A stretch of DNA of 6,347 nt from DRYM01 sp964564025 (GTDB lineage Archaea; Thermoproteota; Thermoprotei_A; EX4484-217-1), in contig CAZLZO010000061.1 of assembly GCA_964564025.1 (NCBI GenBank), positions 1 through 6,347 of the forward strand. Direction: 5' to 3'. Below the pieces are notes generated by a model. That model had not been told where the DNA came from, ran no database searches, and saw nothing but the letters and a program-made list of their open reading frames with translations. Shown here in pieces: positions 1 to 6,131 of the stretch (position 1 is the first letter of the stretch; every line of letters starts with the position of its first letter). Position numbers and translations under genes: made by a program.

Positions 1-1
1 A

Positions 2-451
2 TATTTTGAGAAAGAGATAGGACCCGTAGAAGGTGTACGAGTACACATGCTTATACTGAATAACGATATTCTCACAATGTTTCAAAAAGAAGGAATAAAA
101 TACGATAGCACATTAAGAGCAGAAACAGCTAATACCTATGACCCATTTTTAATAGCGGAGAAATTATTAGAAATACCGATAGGTATTATGGATACAGATA
201 TTTTTGGTAGATTAAAACTAAGCGAAAGAGAAGCATTCAAATACATACTATGGAAGCTGAAGAAAGCTGAGCTAAGAAAGGCGTGCAACTTCACTGTCCT
301 TTTTCACCAGGAATCATATGGTATGAAAGGTGGAAGAATTTACAGGGACTTTTTAAAATATATATCGTTGTCCAATAAGTATATTGTCATACTTCCTAAA
401 AGCTATATCATGTCATATGAGAGTAAAAGGCTTAAAATTAACGATGAATAG
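2..451 (+). CDS. Polysaccharide deacetylase family protein (NodB-like), C-terminal part, 5' end outside window
   Basis: The frame is open from the first bases of the window, so the ATG at 47 is internal and the gene is 5'-truncated; about 149 residues are visible. The fragment carries the pattern seen at the C-terminal end of archaeal and bacterial polysaccharide deacetylase-like proteins: EGVRVH, then a helix leading to GIKYDST, then LLEIPIGIMDTDIF, and near the end FTVLFHQESYG followed by YRDFLKYI. In that family such proteins remove N-acetyl (or other acyl) groups from polysaccharides using a metal held by Asp and His residues; the N-terminal metal motif is not in view, so activity cannot be judged. 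The stop lies 5 bp from the stop of the convergent phosphodiesterase gene. With three glycosyltransferases nearby, a role in trimming a cell-surface glycan is an inference. Family assignment is fairly secure, substrate is not known. Confidence 0.72.
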   Translation, partial: YFEKEIGPVEGVRVHMLILNNDILTMFQKEGIKYDSTLRAETANTYDPFLIAEKLLEIPIGIMDTDIFGRLKLSEREAFKYILWKLKKAELRKACNFTVLFHQESYGMKGGRIYRDFLKYISLSNKYIVILPKSYIMSYESKRLKINDE

Positions 452-456
452 TGGGC

Positions 457-1908
457 TTAAATTCGCTTAATTTTATACATGTTCCTTATAATTTTCCATT
501 TAGCAACATAGTTCTTTCTTGTAATACTAGTTCCTGTCATTTTCTCAAGGATATCAACATCATCAGTAACATGAGATAAGGGAACATTTAAAATAGATAA
601 AATTAGAGGAGCAACTATCCACGCAGGAACTTTGTTTTCAGTAGTACTAAGCGTAAAGTCTGGACAATGAACAGAAAGTACTCCTTCAGGATGATGACCA
701 TAATCATCGACTGCAATATACTTTGCCCCGTGTATTTTGGCTGAAGCAATCTTGTACCCCTTATCAAAATCTGGCATAACCAATAAGTCCGGGGCTCTTG
801 AAATATAAGGTCCTTCATACACCTCTTTAGGTGTTTTAACCCACTTTATGCCCTTGTACTGTTTTAAAATTTCTTTAACCTTTGTAGCTATATCCCTTTT
901 ATTTAAATGTATGCCATAGAATTGTGCTTTTGTCATGAAAGCTAAAGATTTCTCGTAATCAATTTTACCATAACTTACTTGGACATTAAACTTAGCTCTT
1001 AGGTGTGCATATATAGCCCAGAGTATTCTGGCAAAAACCGGTATTTTTTCTACATACTTGGTAATAGTAATTGATGCCTTTGTTTTAAAAGCATTAACTT
1101 TGCTCCTAGGAGTCCTCACTTTTATTAGGCCATGTTCGAGAAGTATATCATTAATAGATATAGCGAGCGAAAATTTTGAGAAACCATGATCGGAAACTAT
1201 TATTAAAGCATCGCTTCGCGACGCTAGAAGCTCTACAATCTTGTCAATTAATTTAAATATCTTAATTACTCTCAAGTCCATCCTTGACAAAGCTGTAGGA
1301 AATTTATGTATCATTTCATCGGGGTAATGTAGCATAATCCAGTAAAGGTCCCAACTGAATTTATCTATAGTGTCTTCAACAATTCCAAGGTAATCCATAA
1401 CATTCTTTATGGCCATATCTAGGTTTTCCTTCTTCTTTTTCTCAGAAACTCTCAGCTTTATCGCATAACTTCTCATACAGTCTGGATAGTACATTATTTT
1501 AGGCGTAAAAGCACTATTAATAACATATAATCTATTCATGGGTATTATGGGATAGCCTGGAATAGCATTTATAACTAAAGATTTTTTCCCCATCATAGCC
1601 AAAATTTCATGGATTCTTGGATGTTCCAAGTGCAGAGCGTGAAATAATTTAAAATTCAAACCCGGCCTATAGGATCTATCAACATAGGTGAAGTTAAATA
1701 TGCCATGCTTTCCAGGATTAACACCGGTCATAATGCTGGTCCAAGAAGGATACGTCATAGGAGGAAACGCAGCTTCAAGAACATAATTGTATGCCTTACA
1801 GACTATACTTTTAGTATAAGGCATTGCTCCCTTCTCAAAAAGCTTATCTAGAAACCACCAACTCAGACCGTCTAAACCAAGCACACTTACTCTTCTACAG
1901 GCAGACAT
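457..1908 (-). CDS. Alkaline phosphatase superfamily protein, type I phosphodiesterase/nucleotide pyrophosphatase-like
   Basis: Numbering here is from the upstream ATG at 1938 (493 aa). Metal and catalytic residues of the phosphodiesterase/NPP-like branch are all present: Asp23 in VLGLDG, nucleophile Thr62 in PPMTYPSW followed by TGVNPGKHGI, Asp207 and His211 in HYPDEMIH, Asp250-His251 in VSDHGF, and His415/416 in YGHHPEG. Length is normal for archaeal members, and no signal peptide or membrane segment is evident, so it is probably cytosolic. Family members hydrolyse phosphodiester or pyrophosphate bonds; the substrate here is unknown, and a sugar-nucleotide or lipid-linked sugar would fit the glycan context (inference). 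I prefer the start at 1908 (MSACRR): it has AGGGGC six bases upstream and resembles the start of the dead paralog at 3499. The ATG at 1938 is the alternative if the transcript is leaderless. The gene is intact, unlike at least two relatives just upstream. Confidence 0.85.
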   Translation of the reverse strand: MSACRRVSVLGLDGLSWWFLDKLFEKGAMPYTKSIVCKAYNYVLEAAFPPMTYPSWTSIMTGVNPGKHGIFNFTYVDRSYRPGLNFKLFHALHLEHPRIHEILAMMGKKSLVINAIPGYPIIPMNRLYVINSAFTPKIMYYPDCMRSYAIKLRVSEKKKKENLDMAIKNVMDYLGIVEDTIDKFSWDLYWIMLHYPDEMIHKFPTALSRMDLRVIKIFKLIDKIVELLASRSDALIIVSDHGFSKFSLAISINDILLEHGLIKVRTPRSKVNAFKTKASITITKYVEKIPVFARILWAIYAHLRAKFNVQVSYGKIDYEKSLAFMTKAQFYGIHLNKRDIATKVKEILKQYKGIKWVKTPKEVYEGPYISRAPDLLVMPDFDKGYKIASAKIHGAKYIAVDDYGHHPEGVLSVHCPDFTLSTTENKVPAWIVAPLILSILNVPLSHVTDDVDILEKMTGTSITRKNYVAKWKIIRNMYKIKRI

Positions 1909-1914
1909 AATATA

Positions 1915-1920
1915 GCCCCT
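1915..1920 (-). promoter_or_regulatory. Possible ribosome binding site deciding the phosphodiesterase start
   Basis: AGGGGC on the minus strand lies six bases before the ATG at 1908. A similar GGGGC lies seven bases before the ATG of the glycosyltransferase at 4822. It is not the perfect GAGGTG form, but no such G-rich tract precedes the alternative ATG at 1938. It favours the shorter protein. Confidence 0.4.
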
Positions 1921-1956
1921 ACTTAACGTCCTATGCATAGTATTGAAACTAGGTAC

Positions 1957-1972
1957 TTAATAAAATAATTTA
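1957..1972 (-). promoter_or_regulatory. TATA-box candidate for the phosphodiesterase gene
   Basis: On the minus strand this reads TAAATTATTTTATTAA, an AT-rich archaeal TATA-like element. Its centre lies about 26 bases before 1938. Transcription would then start at or next to the first ATG, giving either a leaderless message or a leader of about 30 nt to the ATG at 1908. Assigned by position and composition only. Confidence 0.4.
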
Positions 1973-2049
1973 CTGACATAGCACTATGTAATACTTGATC
2001 TTCATACTCCATCGCCATTTTTAATAACGTTAAGTAGGAAATAAGGATA

Positions 2050-2521
2050 AGTAAGCGAACAGTTTATTCCCATCCTAGGCATATTATTACTAAAAGTGGC
2101 CTCTATGGCTGCCGAAGAGGTCTCGAAATTGAAATACAATGTAAGAACGGAAAATATTAGGCTCCCGCACAACCAAAACATGGAAGACCTCAATACCCTT
2201 TTGCCTGGATATCCTTTAAATCTGTTAAAGAATAGTGTTAGTAGAGAATGAGAACTTTTGATTAATGTGATCTGTCCTGACTTCAGTTTCTTAGAGAATA
2301 TTTTTGTAGTAAAAATTCTTACGCCTATTAAGAGAATATTTTTAGAACTTAGTCACTTAGTGAGCAAGGCTAGTAAAATTATAATAAGAGGTACTTTCGT
2401 AATTGCTGCCCCTAACCTTAATATAAAACATGCTGGTAGCATAGAGAATTATACAAATACTGCTTTTACAGTTACAAACAAGAATTTAAGATATAAGCTA
2501 AAAGGGATGATAGGATCGTAG
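2050..2521 (+). pseudogene. Degenerate remnant of a phosphodiesterase-family gene (second broken copy)
   Basis: No intact gene is here. One + frame is open from 2051 to 2521 except for a TGA at 2249-2251. It matches the intact phosphodiesterase (residues numbered from 1938) in order: IIT at about 2083 against IMT (69-71); a LxHxxxxExL pattern at about 2162-2190 against LEHPRIHEIL (104-113); PGYP then LNLLKNS at 2204-2238 against PGYPIIPMNRLYVINS (127-142); CPD at 2273-2281 against YPD (151-153); and RIFLEL...VSKAS then TFVIAAP at about 2330-2412 against KIFKLI...LLAS and LIIVSDH (226-251). The 13-mer TGCCTGGATATCC (2202-2214) also occurs in the other broken copy (minus strand, 3156-3168), with similar bases after it. 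Roughly 50-60 residues seem deleted in the middle and catalytic Asp-His is lost. Individual matches are weak; their shared order and orientation is the real evidence. An unrelated decayed gene remains possible. Confidence 0.45.
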
Positions 2522-2562
2522 GTTGTTACATATTGAAGATATTAGAGCAATAATAAGTTGTA

Positions 2563-2595
2563 CCCCTTAATTGGGGCGTCTTTCTTTTTATTTTT
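2563..2595 (+). terminator. Terminator-like short GC stem followed by a T-rich tract
   Basis: CCCC (2563-2566) and GGGG (2573-2576) can form a four-pair stem with a six-base loop, followed shortly by three runs of T at 2581-2595. Oligo-T tracts alone can end archaeal transcription. The stem is short, so this is a modest call. It lies after the + strand pseudogene and directly before the first arm of the inverted repeat. Confidence 0.35.
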
Positions 2596-2606
2596 CAAAA
2601 TTAATC

Positions 2607-2660
2607 AAGAGGTAGAAAGGAAATTATATCGAAAAACTGTAAAAGATTTTCAAAATATTT
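2607..2660 (+). repeat. Left arm of a perfect 54-bp inverted repeat
   Basis: Bases 2607-2660 are the exact reverse complement of 2990-3043, 54 of 54 positions by eye. The matching stops abruptly at both ends. The arm begins AAGAGGTAGAAAGG and ends TTTTCAAAATATTT. In the phosphodiesterase-derived reading it encodes the lysine-rich linker that corresponds to residues about 164-181 of the intact protein. The arms enclose 329 bp. Confidence 0.95.
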
Positions 2661-2945
2661 AAGCATATTTGAGGATGATGCAGGTATAGTAAATTGGAGT
2701 TTCTATCGGATTACACTAGGATGGCTTGATGAAATAGCACATAAGTCTCCTAGAGATAATGTAAAATTAACTCGAGTCTTGAAAGAATATTTGGACTGAT
2801 AGACAAAATAGTTAAGACTCTTGCTTCTTGAAGTAATACGGCAATATTAGTTTCAGGTTGCAGCTTTGATATTAAAGAACATTACCATTCAGAGTGGAGT
2901 CTCTAGCGTTTATTGAAGTAAAACCTCCTTTATTTCATCAAAGAT
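2607..2945 (+). pseudogene. Phosphodiesterase-family pseudogene, middle-domain fragment, inverted relative to its N-terminal part
   Basis: Translating + across three frames gives segments collinear with residues about 164-281 of the intact phosphodiesterase (numbered from 1938). KYLSIFEDDAGIVNWSFY matches MDYLGIVEDTIDKFSWDLY; GWLDEIAHKSP matches HYPDEMIHKFP, so this Asp and His pair survive; after a frameshift near 2775, RIFGLIDKIVKTLAS matches KIFKLIDKIVELLAS. A TGA follows, then NTAILVSGCSFD stands where the intact gene has DALIIVSDHGFS, so the metal-binding Asp-His is gone. AFIEVKPP at about 2907 is the last recognisable piece. After 2945 only AT-rich, non-coding sequence runs to the right repeat arm. 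The C-terminal third was not found. Flipping the segment between the repeat arms would make this fragment continue the 3044-3499 fragment in one reading direction. Confidence 0.85.
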
Positions 2946-2989
2946 AATAGATTAAGAAATTAATAATGAATAATAATCGATAAAAGGTA

Positions 2990-3043
2990 AAATATTTTGA
3001 AAATCTTTTACAGTTTTTCGATATAATTTCCTTTCTACCTCTT
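2990..3043 (-). repeat. Right arm of the perfect 54-bp inverted repeat
   Basis: This arm reads, on the minus strand, identically to 2607-2660. It directly continues the minus-strand N-terminal pseudogene fragment (3044-3499), whose last recognisable codons correspond to residues about 160-166 of the intact phosphodiesterase. It is therefore ordinary gene sequence present twice in opposite orientation, not a foreign terminal repeat. Confidence 0.95.
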
Positions 3044-3499
3044 TTACTCGAATCCAAGAGTTAGATATGCGTACTTTTTCATAATCGTTGGATAGCGGAG
3101 TATGCGAAGAACAAATACATTGCAGACGCTGTAAAATCCATCTAAAGGTATTATTGGATATCCAGGCATAGGATTTATGATTATCGGCCTCACGTTGTTC
3201 ATGACCAACATTTCATGCATCTCCGGATGTTCTAGATGAAAAGCGTTGAATACCTTGCTCTCCCATAAAGTTCTATCTATAAGAGTAAATTCAAATATTC
3301 AATGTTTACCAAGGTTAACGCTGGTCATTATACTTAGCCATGAAGTAACTCATGGAAGGGAACATTGATTGAAGAATATATTTTTGCGATTTATTTGCTA
3401 AGTTCTTTTGTGTACGGCATATTACCTGTTTCAAATAGCTTCCCTAGAAAAATCCCAATTCATACCATCAAGGCCGATAACGCTGATTTTGGGTATCAC
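3044..3499 (-). pseudogene. Phosphodiesterase-family pseudogene, N-terminal fragment
   Basis: The fragment starts at a GTG (3499-3497) behind a perfect Shine-Dalgarno site: IPKISVIGLDGMNWDF, matching VSVLGLDGLSWWF of the intact enzyme. A frameshift follows, then GKLFETGNMPYTKELSK and a TAA. The region of the nucleophile is scrambled: PPMTYPSW of the relative is replaced by PFHEL-like sequence with another frameshift. The reading resumes with SWLSIMTSVNLGKH, a TGA in place of the Gly of HGI, IFEFTLIDRTL, VFNAFHLEHPEMHEML, PIIINPMPGYPIIPLDGFY and RYPTIMKKYAYLTLG. This covers residues about 15-166 of the intact gene and runs on into the right repeat arm. It is clearly dead, yet similar enough to its relative to be a fairly recent loss. 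Confidence 0.9.
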
Positions 3500-3503
3500 G
3501 AGC

Positions 3504-3512
3504 GATCACCTC
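3504..3512 (-). promoter_or_regulatory. Fossil Shine-Dalgarno site of the dead phosphodiesterase gene
   Basis: GAGGTGATC on the minus strand is the full complement expected for the 3' end of crenarchaeal 16S rRNA. GGTG lies seven bases before the GTG at 3499. It sits between the stop codon of the glycosyltransferase (3514-3516) and the pseudogene start, the spacing of a translationally linked downstream operon gene. Confidence 0.75.
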
Positions 3513-3513
3513 T

Positions 3514-4656
3514 CTACTCTGACCTGAATTCAACGTATTTCTTAACTACCTTGATTATCTTTTTTCTGAAGAAGCTATCCGAGAAGCTTTTAGCTTTCTC
3601 TATAACTTTATTCTTTACATGCTTACTCCATATATTTAAGGCTTTAGAAAGAGCATTCGCGATGCATTCACATTCTAACCTACTATAGCCTATACCATAT
3701 TTTCCCTCTTCAACAATATCTAGCCATTGCCCGCCGCTCTTGTGAACTACAGGTATTAACCCTGCAGCCATAGCCTCAACCACAGCTATTCCGAAGTGCT
3801 CATAGGGATATAGGTGAAGATAAACTTTCGACTTACTTAGTATTTTCAGCTTTACACTATGAGAAGCATTAGGTATTATCTCTAGATTTTTTACGCTCAA
3901 TTTGTTTTTCAAATACACTATCCTATCATAATACTGTTTTGATTGAAATCCTCTAATGGAACCTATCAAGTAAAATCTTATCTGAGGTAGTTTCTTGGCA
4001 ATATATGGAATTAAATGCCAATTCTTTTCAGGAGACATCCTCCCAATAGATACAACTGCATCTTCTCTATTGTTATTGCGGGAAACACCAATATAGTCTG
4101 ATATTTCAACCGGAGGGTAAATAACAAGAGCACGTTTATTAAAATATTTGCTTATTATTTTGGCACTGAATAAACTATTTGTTAAAACGATACTGTGCTT
4201 GATAGTATATTTCAATTTATTTTGTATCAGCTCATAGGGTGTAAAGTAGGCTCGCCAAAAAGCAGACTTAGTGTATTTAACGTATTTTACCCAAGGCTCC
4301 TTTCTTACTAGAGCAAGCGTTGGGAAATGCATATAAACTAAGTCTGTAGGTAGAGGTAGTAAGTCACCATATGTATTAATTATGACGTCTACTTTAGACT
4401 TAAACTTTAAAATATGATGTGCTAAGAGAAGTCTTTGATAAAGCCCAAACATTTTAACATTTTTCATAATGTAAAATTCTCTGTCCACAGAAACATTGAT
4501 TCCCATAACCTTGCGCACTTTAGCCCAGTCTGTTTGTTCAGCAACGCCTAACCATACTTCAAAACCTTCATCTCTTAAGGCTTTAATTGTATGTAGACAT
4601 AGTCTTTCACCGCCGCCGATACTATTTAAAGTATTGTGTAAAACCAGTACTCTCAT
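3514..4656 (-). CDS. GT4 family glycosyltransferase, ALG11-like
   Basis: This 380-residue GT-B fold enzyme transfers a sugar, probably from a nucleotide-sugar donor, to a growing glycan. The N-terminal Rossmann domain opens MRVLVLHNTL and has the glycine loop GGGER (14-18). The C-terminal donor domain has SIGRMSPEKNW (203-213; Arg206, Lys211), EIIPNASH (259-266), and the EX7E motif YEHFGIAVVE (Glu286, Glu294) followed by AAGLIPVVHKSGG and DIV. The combination of GGGER, YMHFPT (108-113) and HFGIAVVE...HKSGG is characteristic of ALG11-type mannosyltransferases, which add alpha-1,2-mannose to lipid-linked N-glycan precursors in eukaryotes; the sugar and linkage here are not known. No transmembrane segment is obvious, so it is likely cytosolic or membrane-associated. 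It has its own promoter in the divergent region and formerly preceded a phosphodiesterase gene by 14 bp. Confidence 0.9.
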   Translation of the reverse strand: MRVLVLHNTLNSIGGGERLCLHTIKALRDEGFEVWLGVAEQTDWAKVRKVMGINVSVDREFYIMKNVKMFGLYQRLLLAHHILKFKSKVDVIINTYGDLLPLPTDLVYMHFPTLALVRKEPWVKYVKYTKSAFWRAYFTPYELIQNKLKYTIKHSIVLTNSLFSAKIISKYFNKRALVIYPPVEISDYIGVSRNNNREDAVVSIGRMSPEKNWHLIPYIAKKLPQIRFYLIGSIRGFQSKQYYDRIVYLKNKLSVKNLEIIPNASHSVKLKILSKSKVYLHLYPYEHFGIAVVEAMAAGLIPVVHKSGGQWLDIVEEGKYGIGYSRLECECIANALSKALNIWSKHVKNKVIEKAKSFSDSFFRKKIIKVVKKYVEFRSE

Positions 4657-4701
4657 AGATCAGCACGCTTCCACGCAGCTCTGAGAGGATAAAATATTTG
4701 A

Positions 4702-4712
4702 AAATATATAAA
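4702..4712 (-). promoter_or_regulatory. TATA box for the ALG11-like glycosyltransferase
   Basis: The minus strand reads TTTATATATTT. Its centre is about 51 bases before the ATG at 4656, which predicts a start of transcription near 4681 and a leader of about 25 nt. This is the best match to an archaeal TATA box in the window. No clear Shine-Dalgarno site precedes the ATG. Confidence 0.6.
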
Positions 4713-4753
4713 CAATGTTTTTCTCAGGGTAACAGAAATTTTCAGCAGAGACG

Positions 4754-4762
4754 AAATATAAA
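4754..4762 (+). promoter_or_regulatory. TATA-box candidate for the + strand glycosyltransferase
   Basis: AAATATAAA lies about 64 bases before the ATG at 4822, predicting a transcription start near 4784 and a leader of about 38 nt. A second AT-rich stretch, GTAAATATAG at 4774-4783, is an alternative giving a shorter leader. Together with the minus-strand box at 4702-4712 it makes the 165-bp gap (4657-4821) a divergent promoter region. Confidence 0.45.
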
Positions 4763-4810
4763 GGCAAGGTAGTGTAAATATAGTGCGTTCATGGTATTAG
4801 TATAATAGCT

Positions 4811-4816
4811 GGGGCG
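4811..4816 (+). promoter_or_regulatory. Ribosome binding site for the + strand glycosyltransferase
   Basis: GGGGCG sits with its G run seven bases before the ATG at 4822. It is G-rich rather than the canonical GGTG form, and it resembles the AGGGGC before the preferred phosphodiesterase start at 1908. It supports the ATG at 4822 as the start. Confidence 0.45.
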
Positions 4817-4821
4817 AAAGA

Positions 4822-6114
4822 ATGTCTAAAATAAAGGTGTTAGCTGTATTTGATAGAATACAGTATCCAATAGGTGGGGCAGAAAGATCATCTCTCATGC
4901 TTGTAAAGTCTCTGACCTTAGGGGAACGTAGAAAAGAATATGAAATAATTCTTCTCTGCCGGTTGTGTGATAATCTACTAGTAAAAAAGCTAGGATTAAG
5001 GGCTAAAATAATCAATATCCCATATTTAAATAGATATCCATCATTAAACGTAGTTATAAAAGTAAGGAGAATACTAAGAAATGTAGATGTGGTATATATT
5101 CCCAGGATGGCATTTTGGATCACATCATTGGCTAAGAAACTTAAAAAAAGAACAATAATAAGACTCCACGACCATTTCGGTATATGTCCTTTTCCACATA
5201 AAGTAAAGATTAAGAAAGATCAGATTATTCCCTGCTTTACAGAGCCATCATTTAAAAAATGCCTTCACTGTCTGCTTACGTATAAAAAAGCGCTATTAGA
5301 AATGACCAAAGATACCATATGTTCCTCTCAGAAACTTAGGATCCGCATAAGTTGTCTCATGGATGCCCTTTTCTCAACTAAGTATGCCAAATGGATAGCC
5401 AATGCTGATGTTATTACTGTAGCTTCGGAAGCTCATAAGCAATATACACAAAGAATATTGGGGAAACTATGCTCCAATATACATAAGAAAATAATCGTAA
5501 TACCTAACCCTAGGCCTGAGGATATTACCTTAATTGATGAAGGTCCTATAGAGAACGCTTTTACCTATGTTGGCGGTTTAAACTACGTTAAAGGAATAAC
5601 ATTTATACTAAGGCTAATTAATGACTTCCTATGTAGTGGCATTTCACCTAAAATTTTTGTTAACACAAGCATAGATCGGTTGCTTCGATTACTAATAAAA
5701 AAATACAAAGTAGGATACATTAAAAGATCAAGACTACTGAGAATCGTTATAGGAGAAGAAAAGCTAAGCAGAAGCAGTGTTCTTCGCTATATGTCACGTT
5801 CAAAGGCGTTACTTTTTCCATTTCTAGGTTTTCCAAACTTTATTTCCCATACAATCATGGAATCTGTTCTCTTAGGAAGACCATTTATAGCCCCTAATAT
5901 TGGTGGTATTAGAGAATACTGGAGTGATTATAGTAAAAAAGAACTAGTGCTTTACGAGCCATTCTCTTATAAGGATTTTAAGGAGAAGGTGATACAATTA
6001 GCTTTAATGTCTAGAGATGAAATATATGACATAGGTTTAAGCTTAAGGGAATATATGCTTAAAAGACATAGGAACAAGGAAATATATGAAGAATTCAGCA
6101 GGTTATTTAAGTAG
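4822..6114 (+). CDS. GT4 family glycosyltransferase with Cys quartet and altered EX7E motif
   Basis: This 430-residue GT-B protein begins MSKIKVLAVFD with the acceptor-domain loop IGGAERS (17-23). RLHDHFGICPFP (114-125) is followed by Cys138 and KCLHC (146-150), giving a C122/C138/C147/C150 set. A similar CP...C...C..C insert occurs in a subset of GT4 enzymes and is probably structural or metal-binding. IVIPNP (225-230) and FTYVGGLNYVKG (247-258) mark the start of the donor domain; the usual Arg/Lys pair here is reduced to Lys257. The EX7E region reads FPNFISHTIMES, with Glu347 present but Asn339 where the first Glu normally stands; GGIREY follows. The fold and family are clear. Whether the donor site is normal is uncertain, and the sugar is unknown. 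It ends 17 bp before the stop of the convergent right-edge glycosyltransferase and has its own promoter, divergent from the ALG11-like gene. Confidence 0.88.
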   Translation: MSKIKVLAVFDRIQYPIGGAERSSLMLVKSLTLGERRKEYEIILLCRLCDNLLVKKLGLRAKIINIPYLNRYPSLNVVIKVRRILRNVDVVYIPRMAFWITSLAKKLKKRTIIRLHDHFGICPFPHKVKIKKDQIIPCFTEPSFKKCLHCLLTYKKALLEMTKDTICSSQKLRIRISCLMDALFSTKYAKWIANADVITVASEAHKQYTQRILGKLCSNIHKKIIVIPNPRPEDITLIDEGPIENAFTYVGGLNYVKGITFILRLINDFLCSGISPKIFVNTSIDRLLRLLIKKYKVGYIKRSRLLRIVIGEEKLSRSSVLRYMSRSKALLFPFLGFPNFISHTIMESVLLGRPFIAPNIGGIREYWSDYSKKELVLYEPFSYKDFKEKVIQLALMSRDEIYDIGLSLREYMLKRHRNKEIYEEFSRLFK

Positions 6115-6131
6115 CATGATTGAATGATAAC

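Noticed and set aside
47..451. ATG at 47 as the true start of the deacetylase-like gene
   Set aside because: The frame is open to the window edge and the family-like sequence EGVRVH lies before this ATG.
2002..2193. A 63-residue minus-strand open frame with a hydrophobic start
   Set aside because: It lies antisense to the + strand remnant, has no ribosome binding site and no recognisable family; it is probably chance.
2258..2521. A free-standing 87-residue protein starting at a TTG on +
   Set aside because: The frame continues upstream past a single stop with family-like matches, the start is a weak TTG with no ribosome binding site, and the whole stretch fits better as a decayed gene. A resemblance of GTFVIAAPNLN to methyltransferase C-terminal strands was also considered and is too short to use.
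2607..3043. The inverted repeats as ends of an insertion sequence or a site-specific phase switch
   Set aside because: The enclosed 329 bp encodes no transposase or recombinase, no target-site duplication is seen, the arms are ordinary gene sequence, and the gene is dead in either orientation.
3365..3688. A 107-residue + strand open frame
   Set aside because: It is antisense to the end of the glycosyltransferase gene and to the start of the pseudogene, both of which are recognisable on the other strand.
4797..5123. A 108-residue minus-strand open frame
   Set aside because: It is antisense to the N-terminal domain of the glycosyltransferase at 4822, whose motifs are clear.
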